From contig NZ_BMWA01000023.1 in NCBI RefSeq assembly GCF_014650995.1, forward strand, positions 84,423-148,422: a DNA stretch of 64,000 bases. The letters are read 5' to 3'. This document shows, one piece after another, positions 60,869 to 64,000 of the stretch. The stretch's first letter is position 1. Every line of letters starts with the position of its first letter. The notes below the pieces were generated by a model that saw only the letters and a program-made list of their open reading frames with translations, had not been told where the DNA came from and searched no databases. The position numbers and the translations under genes are program-made. Origin of the DNA: Streptomyces viridiviolaceus (lineage in GTDB: Bacteria > Actinomycetota > Actinomycetes > Streptomycetales > Streptomycetaceae).

Positions 60869-60899
60869 CAGGCCCCCGCACCCCCGTGCCGGGGGCCTG
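60869..60899 (+). terminator. sahH terminator hairpin
   Basis: Stem CAGGCCCCC/GGGGGCCTG (60869-60877 with 60891-60899) lies 74 bp after the sahH stop. Confidence 0.75.
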
Positions 60900-60948
60900 C
60901 CCCGTTGGCGGACCAGCGGCCGGATCACCCGTCAGGACCAGGACCACC

Positions 60949-61563
60949 ATGCCCCGCGGCCGTTATTCGCTCCACGATCCGCACGATCACACCCCCCTCG
61001 CGGAAGAACACTTCCAGTGCGCCACCGGCCCCTCCGGCTGGCGCTACGTCTCCCAGCTGATCACTCCGGCCGGGGACCACCACGGCTCCGTCGACCTCGC
61101 CCTCGACGAACTCGGCCGCCCCATCCGCCTCGAACTCCATGCTGCGAACTGGCAGGTGCGCGGCGCCGCCATCGACGGCGTCACCTGGGTCCGTACCGAC
61201 CCCACCGGGATCCACGCCACGGAAGGCAATGTGCGCGCCCACGCCTTCACCGGCACTTCTCCGGCATTCCTCGTCGCCACCGCCCGTCTCCTGCGCCTCA
61301 CCCCCTCCGGATCGGCCACCCGCGTACGCCTCGTCGCCTTCACGGACCCGGTCCTCGCCCCCCGTACCGTGGACCAGTCCTGGGCCCTGCTGAACACAGA
61401 AGCACACGCCACTGACAACGGCCCCCTCACCGTGGACGAATACCAGGTCACGGCCCTGGACACGGGCGAGCAGCACACCGTGCACATCTCCGGCGACGTG
61501 GTGCTCGCCGCCCCCGGCATCGAACTGGAGGACCTGGAGACACCGCCGTCCGTCTTCCCCTGA
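60949..61563 (+). CDS. Uncharacterised protein, conserved-looking
   Basis: 204 residues, not recognised. No signal peptide, membrane segment or Cys motif. It begins with a His/Asp-rich stretch (YSLHDPHDHTPLAEEHF) and has a beta-rich middle resembling a lipocalin-like or START-like barrel (GWRYVSQLITPAGDHHGSVDLALDEL, RPIRLELHAANWQVRGAAIDGVTWV). ATG 60949 follows CAGGACCAGGACC; the in-frame ATG at 60886 lies in the sahH terminator and is unlikely. Codon use is normal for the window, so it is a real gene. It converges on the RDD gene. Confidence 0.75.
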   Translation: MPRGRYSLHDPHDHTPLAEEHFQCATGPSGWRYVSQLITPAGDHHGSVDLALDELGRPIRLELHAANWQVRGAAIDGVTWVRTDPTGIHATEGNVRAHAFTGTSPAFLVATARLLRLTPSGSATRVRLVAFTDPVLAPRTVDQSWALLNTEAHATDNGPLTVDEYQVTALDTGEQHTVHISGDVVLAAPGIELEDLETPPSVFP

Positions 61564-61566
61564 GCA

Positions 61567-61584
61567 GCACCGGGGCCTGCCGGT
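61567..61584. terminator. Short hairpin between convergent genes
   Basis: CACCGG-GGCCTG-CCGGTG, a 6-bp stem, is the only structure in the 31 bp between the unknown gene and the RDD gene. Confidence 0.4.
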
Positions 61585-61594
61585 GACGCGGCCG

Positions 61595-62518
61595 CTAGGC
61601 CGGTGGCGCGAAACCGGTGGACGAGCCACCGCTCGACGGCACGTCCTGCGGCACCGCCGGCGCATTCGGGCCGGGGCCACCGCCCTGCCGGGGCGCCACG
61701 GCGGGCGCCGCCGGGTGAGCCGCCGACGGTGTGGACGACGGCGCCGGCGCGGAAGCGCCCGGTACCGCGCCGCCCCCGAAGGCCCGCCGGGCCTCCCGGG
61801 CCTGCCGTTCTTGCAGCACCGCGGCCAGATACGCAGCCGGCGGCACACCCTGCGGCGCCGGAGCCCCCGTACGAGCCGCGACGTCACCGGCCAGCCGCTC
61901 CGCCATGGCCCAGCCGACCTGGGGATCCAACTGCCCCATCCGCGTCAGGTACTGGCGCACGGCGAGCCACAGGTCATCCGGAACCGCCGACAGATCCACG
62001 CCCGAGAACCGGCCCGCCAGCCAGGGCGGAGGCGGCGGCAGGAAGCCCGCCGGCGCGACCGGCACCCGCTCCCGCACCACCAGGGTCCCCGCGAACACAT
62101 CACCGAGCCGCCGCCCACGTGCCGACACCAGCGAGGCGACACAGGCCACCACACCGAACGTCATCAAAATCTCGATCACCCCGATGAGACCCCGCACCAG
62201 CGCATGCCGGAACCGGATCGGCCCGCCGTCGTCCCGCACCACGCGCAGCCCGCATGCCATCTTCCCGAGCGACCGCCCGTGGCTCAGCGTCTCGACCGCG
62301 ATCGGCAGACCCACCAGCAGGAGCACGAACGCCGCGATGGACAGCGCGGTCTGCGCCGCCTCGTCCAACGAGGACGTGGAAGCCACCAGCCCGATCGTGA
62401 CCGCCACATAGACGGCCACGGCCACCGCAAGATCGAGCAACACGGCCAGCGCCCTGCTCGGCAGCCTCGCCGGACGCAGTTCCAGCGCCACCGCCTCGCC
62501 CGTCACCAGCTCACTCAC
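61595..62518 (-). CDS. RDD-family membrane protein
   Basis: 307 residues. The RDD domain (about 15-155) has the first Arg in LPSRALAVLLDLAVAVAVYV and the Asp pair pattern in GRSLGKMACGLRVVRDDGGPIRFRHALVRGLIG. Three to four membrane segments are followed by a cytoplasmic region (LDPQVGWAMAERLAGDVAART) and a Pro/Ala/Gly-rich tail. RDD proteins are associated with ion exchange or stress, but the role here is open. The GTG at 62518 gives the family start; the longer frame to 62731 overlaps the divergent gene. It is divergent from a SpoIIM-like gene, a pairing common in actinobacteria. Confidence 0.85.
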   Translation of the reverse strand: MSELVTGEAVALELRPARLPSRALAVLLDLAVAVAVYVAVTIGLVASTSSLDEAAQTALSIAAFVLLLVGLPIAVETLSHGRSLGKMACGLRVVRDDGGPIRFRHALVRGLIGVIEILMTFGVVACVASLVSARGRRLGDVFAGTLVVRERVPVAPAGFLPPPPPWLAGRFSGVDLSAVPDDLWLAVRQYLTRMGQLDPQVGWAMAERLAGDVAARTGAPAPQGVPPAAYLAAVLQERQAREARRAFGGGAVPGASAPAPSSTPSAAHPAAPAVAPRQGGGPGPNAPAVPQDVPSSGGSSTGFAPPA

Positions 62519-62645
62519 GCCTGCCGCCTTCCCCTGGCCTGCCCCCGACACCGCCAGTCTGCCAAGCTGAGGACGCACCGCGCCGCAGTAGTACGACAAG
62601 CTGATCCACGACGAGCCGCCGACGACAGCCGAGGAGCAGGCACCG

Positions 62646-63650
62646 ATGGACCTCGACGTCTTCGTCTCCGCCCACCGCGCGGAGTGGGACCGCCTCGATG
62701 CCCTGCTCCGCAGGCGTCGCCTGACCGGCACCGAGACCGACGAACTCGTCGCCCTCTACCAGCGCACCGCCACCCATCTCTCCCTGATCCAGTCCAGCGC
62801 CCCCGACCCGCAGCTGACCGGACGGCTCAGCCAACTGGTGGCACGCGCGCGTAGTGCGGTGACAGGCACCAGGCGCGCCACCTGGCGCGACGTCACCCAC
62901 TTCCTCACCCGTGGGTTCCCCGCCGCCGTCTACAGAGCACGCCACTGGTGGGTACCCACCGCACTCCTGTCCACCGCCGTCGCGGCTCTCCTCGGCTGGT
63001 GGATAGGCACCCACCCCGAGGTGCAGTCGACCATCGCCGCCCCCGCGGAACTGCGCGAGCTCACCCGCCCCGGCGGCCAGTACGAGACGTACTACTCCAC
63101 CCACCCCGCGGCGTCCTTCGCCGCCCAGGTCTGGACGAACAACGCCTGGGCCGCTGCCCTGTGCCTGATCCTCGGCGTCTTCCTGGGACTCCCGGTCATC
63201 TGGATCCTCTTCCAGAACATGCTCAACCTCGGTGTCGGCTTCGGCCTCATGTCGTCGGCCGGCCGTCTCGACACCTTCCTCGGCCTAGTCCTCCCGCACG
63301 GGCTGCTCGAACTGACCGCCGTCTTCGTGGCCGCGGGCACAGGCATGCGACTCGGCTGGACCCTCATCGACCCGGGCCCGCGCACCCGACGCACCGCTCT
63401 CGCCGAAGAGGGCAGAGCCGCCATCGGCATGGCGATCGGCCTCGCCCTGGTCCTGTTCGTCTCCGGCGCCATCGAAGGCTTCGTCACGCCGTCCGGCTTG
63501 CCCACATGGGCCCGCATCACCATCGGCGTGGTCGCTGAACTGGCCTTCCTCGCCTACGTCTACGTCCTGGGCGGCCGCGCGGTGCGCGCCGGCGACACGG
63601 GCGACGTCGAGGCCGCCGAACGGAGCGCGACCGTGCCGACGGCCGCGTGA
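62646..63650 (+). CDS. SpoIIM/DUF95-family membrane protein
   Basis: 334 residues. A cytoplasmic helical N-terminus of about 100 residues (MDLDVFVSAHRAEWDRLDALL) is followed by five or six membrane segments. The SpoIIM-type blocks are FAAQVWTNNAWAAALCLILGVFLGLP, MSSAGRLDTFLGLVLPHGLLELTAVFVAAGTGMRLGW and the final VVAELAFLAYVYVLGGR. SpoIIM works with peptidoglycan hydrolases in Bacillus engulfment; in actinobacteria the family is general and not tied to engulfment. ATG 62646 has GAGGAGCAGG upstream. The rRNA operon promoters begin about 50 bp after its stop. Confidence 0.86.
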   Translation: MDLDVFVSAHRAEWDRLDALLRRRRLTGTETDELVALYQRTATHLSLIQSSAPDPQLTGRLSQLVARARSAVTGTRRATWRDVTHFLTRGFPAAVYRARHWWVPTALLSTAVAALLGWWIGTHPEVQSTIAAPAELRELTRPGGQYETYYSTHPAASFAAQVWTNNAWAAALCLILGVFLGLPVIWILFQNMLNLGVGFGLMSSAGRLDTFLGLVLPHGLLELTAVFVAAGTGMRLGWTLIDPGPRTRRTALAEEGRAAIGMAIGLALVLFVSGAIEGFVTPSGLPTWARITIGVVAELAFLAYVYVLGGRAVRAGDTGDVEAAERSATVPTAA

Positions 63651-63703
63651 TGTGCGCACACGCCCGATGAGCTGCTAGTCTCCTCTTCGCCCCGCAGGAG
63701 CCG

Positions 63704-63732
63704 TTGACACGGCGCTGGCGGGGAGGTAGATT
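63704..63732 (+). promoter_or_regulatory. Upstream rRNA promoter, near consensus
   Basis: -35 TTGACA (63704-63709), 17-bp spacer, -10 TAGATT (63727-63732). Start expected near 63739. Confidence 0.8.
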
Positions 63733-63848
63733 CGAACAGTTGCCTGGAGGTGGGGGTCACCCCCACAGTGCAACAGTTGAGAACCTATCTACTTCCCGGG
63801 TCACCGAATCCGAGGAAGCCCCCCGATGAATCGGAAATGAACGGCTGG

Positions 63849-63877
63849 TCAAACCGGCCCGGAACTTCTGATAAAGT
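63849..63877 (+). promoter_or_regulatory. Middle rRNA promoter
   Basis: -35-like TCAAAC (63849-63854), 17-bp spacer, -10 TAAAGT (63872-63877) within the conserved box TCTGATAAAGTCGGA. Confidence 0.65.
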
Positions 63878-63928
63878 CGGATCCGCCGGAAAGGGAAACG
63901 CGAGAGCGAGAACCTGGAAAGCACCGAG

Positions 63929-63957
63929 GAAATCGGATCGGAAAGATCTGATAGAGT
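63929..63957 (+). promoter_or_regulatory. Downstream rRNA promoter
   Basis: -10 TAGAGT (63952-63957) within TCTGATAGAGTCGGA, which repeats the middle promoter's box exactly 80 bp later. The -35 region is weak (GAAATC), as in some streptomycete rrn promoters. Confidence 0.6.
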
Positions 63958-64000
63958 CGGAAACGCAAGACCGAAGGGAAGCGCCCGGAGGAAAGCCCGA

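Larger units (their letters stand above)
63651..64000 (+). promoter_or_regulatory. rRNA operon promoter region (tandem promoters, 16S leader)
   Basis: 350 bp without a gene, less GC-rich than anything else in the window. It carries at least three promoters in the same direction (63704-63732, 63849-63877, about 63929-63957), a 17-nt odd palindrome GTGGGGGT-C-ACCCCCAC (63750-63766), and ends in purine-rich sequence (GGAGGAAAGCCC) typical of the streptomycete 16S rRNA leader and processing stem. The 16S gene itself must begin beyond base 64000. Confidence 0.8.

Overview
The window is about 72% GC with strong third-position G/C bias. Together with whiB, a SigB/SigF-type sigma factor with its partner-switching proteins, LytR-CpsA-Psr (LCP) proteins and many GTG starts, this points to the chromosome of a Streptomyces, apparently of the S. 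coelicolor group. I see no insertion sequence, prophage, integrase, CRISPR array or tRNA. The region reads as conserved core chromosome. Much of its gene order, from memory, follows the Mycobacterium tuberculosis segment running from GtrA/purK/purE through fadE25, lcp, fbiAB, whiB2, DUF3499, manB, SIS protein and manA to sahH.

Layout. 1-2393: histidine degradation (hutF, cut by the window edge, then hutI). 2413-6587: a one-polypeptide sigma-like/zinc-finger/lectin membrane protein, a SigB-family sigma factor (sigI), its anti-sigma antagonist and its kinase-type anti-sigma factor, followed by a 140-bp tandem repeat. 7268-11309: a POT peptide transporter with a possible attenuator, and a two-component system. 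11347-13762: GtrA protein and purK-purE. 13768-17832: an active M19 dipeptidase and a paralogue that has lost its metal ligands, flanking an ene-reductase/MerR pair with a MerR-style promoter. 17844-19213: two VOC proteins divergent from a CGNR regulator. 19325-22663: UDP-glucose dehydrogenase, acyl-CoA dehydrogenase and a thioesterase.

22783-36099 is dominated by seven LCP-family genes, together with a copper-storage four-helix protein and a family 2 glycosyltransferase. Four of the LCP genes form an A-B-A'-B' tandem duplication. 36537-39948 holds a truncated adenylation-like protein, a secreted PGRP-type amidase and an NDP-sugar pyrophosphorylase. 40094-44035 holds an AlkA-like glycosylase, fbiB-fbiA (coenzyme F420) and cysteine dioxygenase. 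44724-51797 is the whiB neighbourhood: whiB, a very large membrane glycosyltransferase, a DUF5719 secreted protein, a zincin-like protein without its second His, and a DUF3499 protein. 51931-57878 holds lactate permease and the mannose-phosphate genes (manB, Trm112-like, SIS, manA). 58021-63650 holds a CDF transporter, sahH, an unknown protein, an RDD protein and a SpoIIM-like protein. The last 350 bp are the tandem promoters of an rRNA operon whose 16S gene lies just outside the window.

Functional theme. Sugar-nucleotide supply (UDP-glucose dehydrogenase, manA, manB, NDP-sugar pyrophosphorylase), glycosyltransferases, LCP ligases and a PGRP amidase together suggest synthesis and wall attachment of surface glycopolymers, beside the sporulation regulator whiB. 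Many genes carry a -10 hexamer 6-8 nt before the start codon, which suggests leaderless transcripts.
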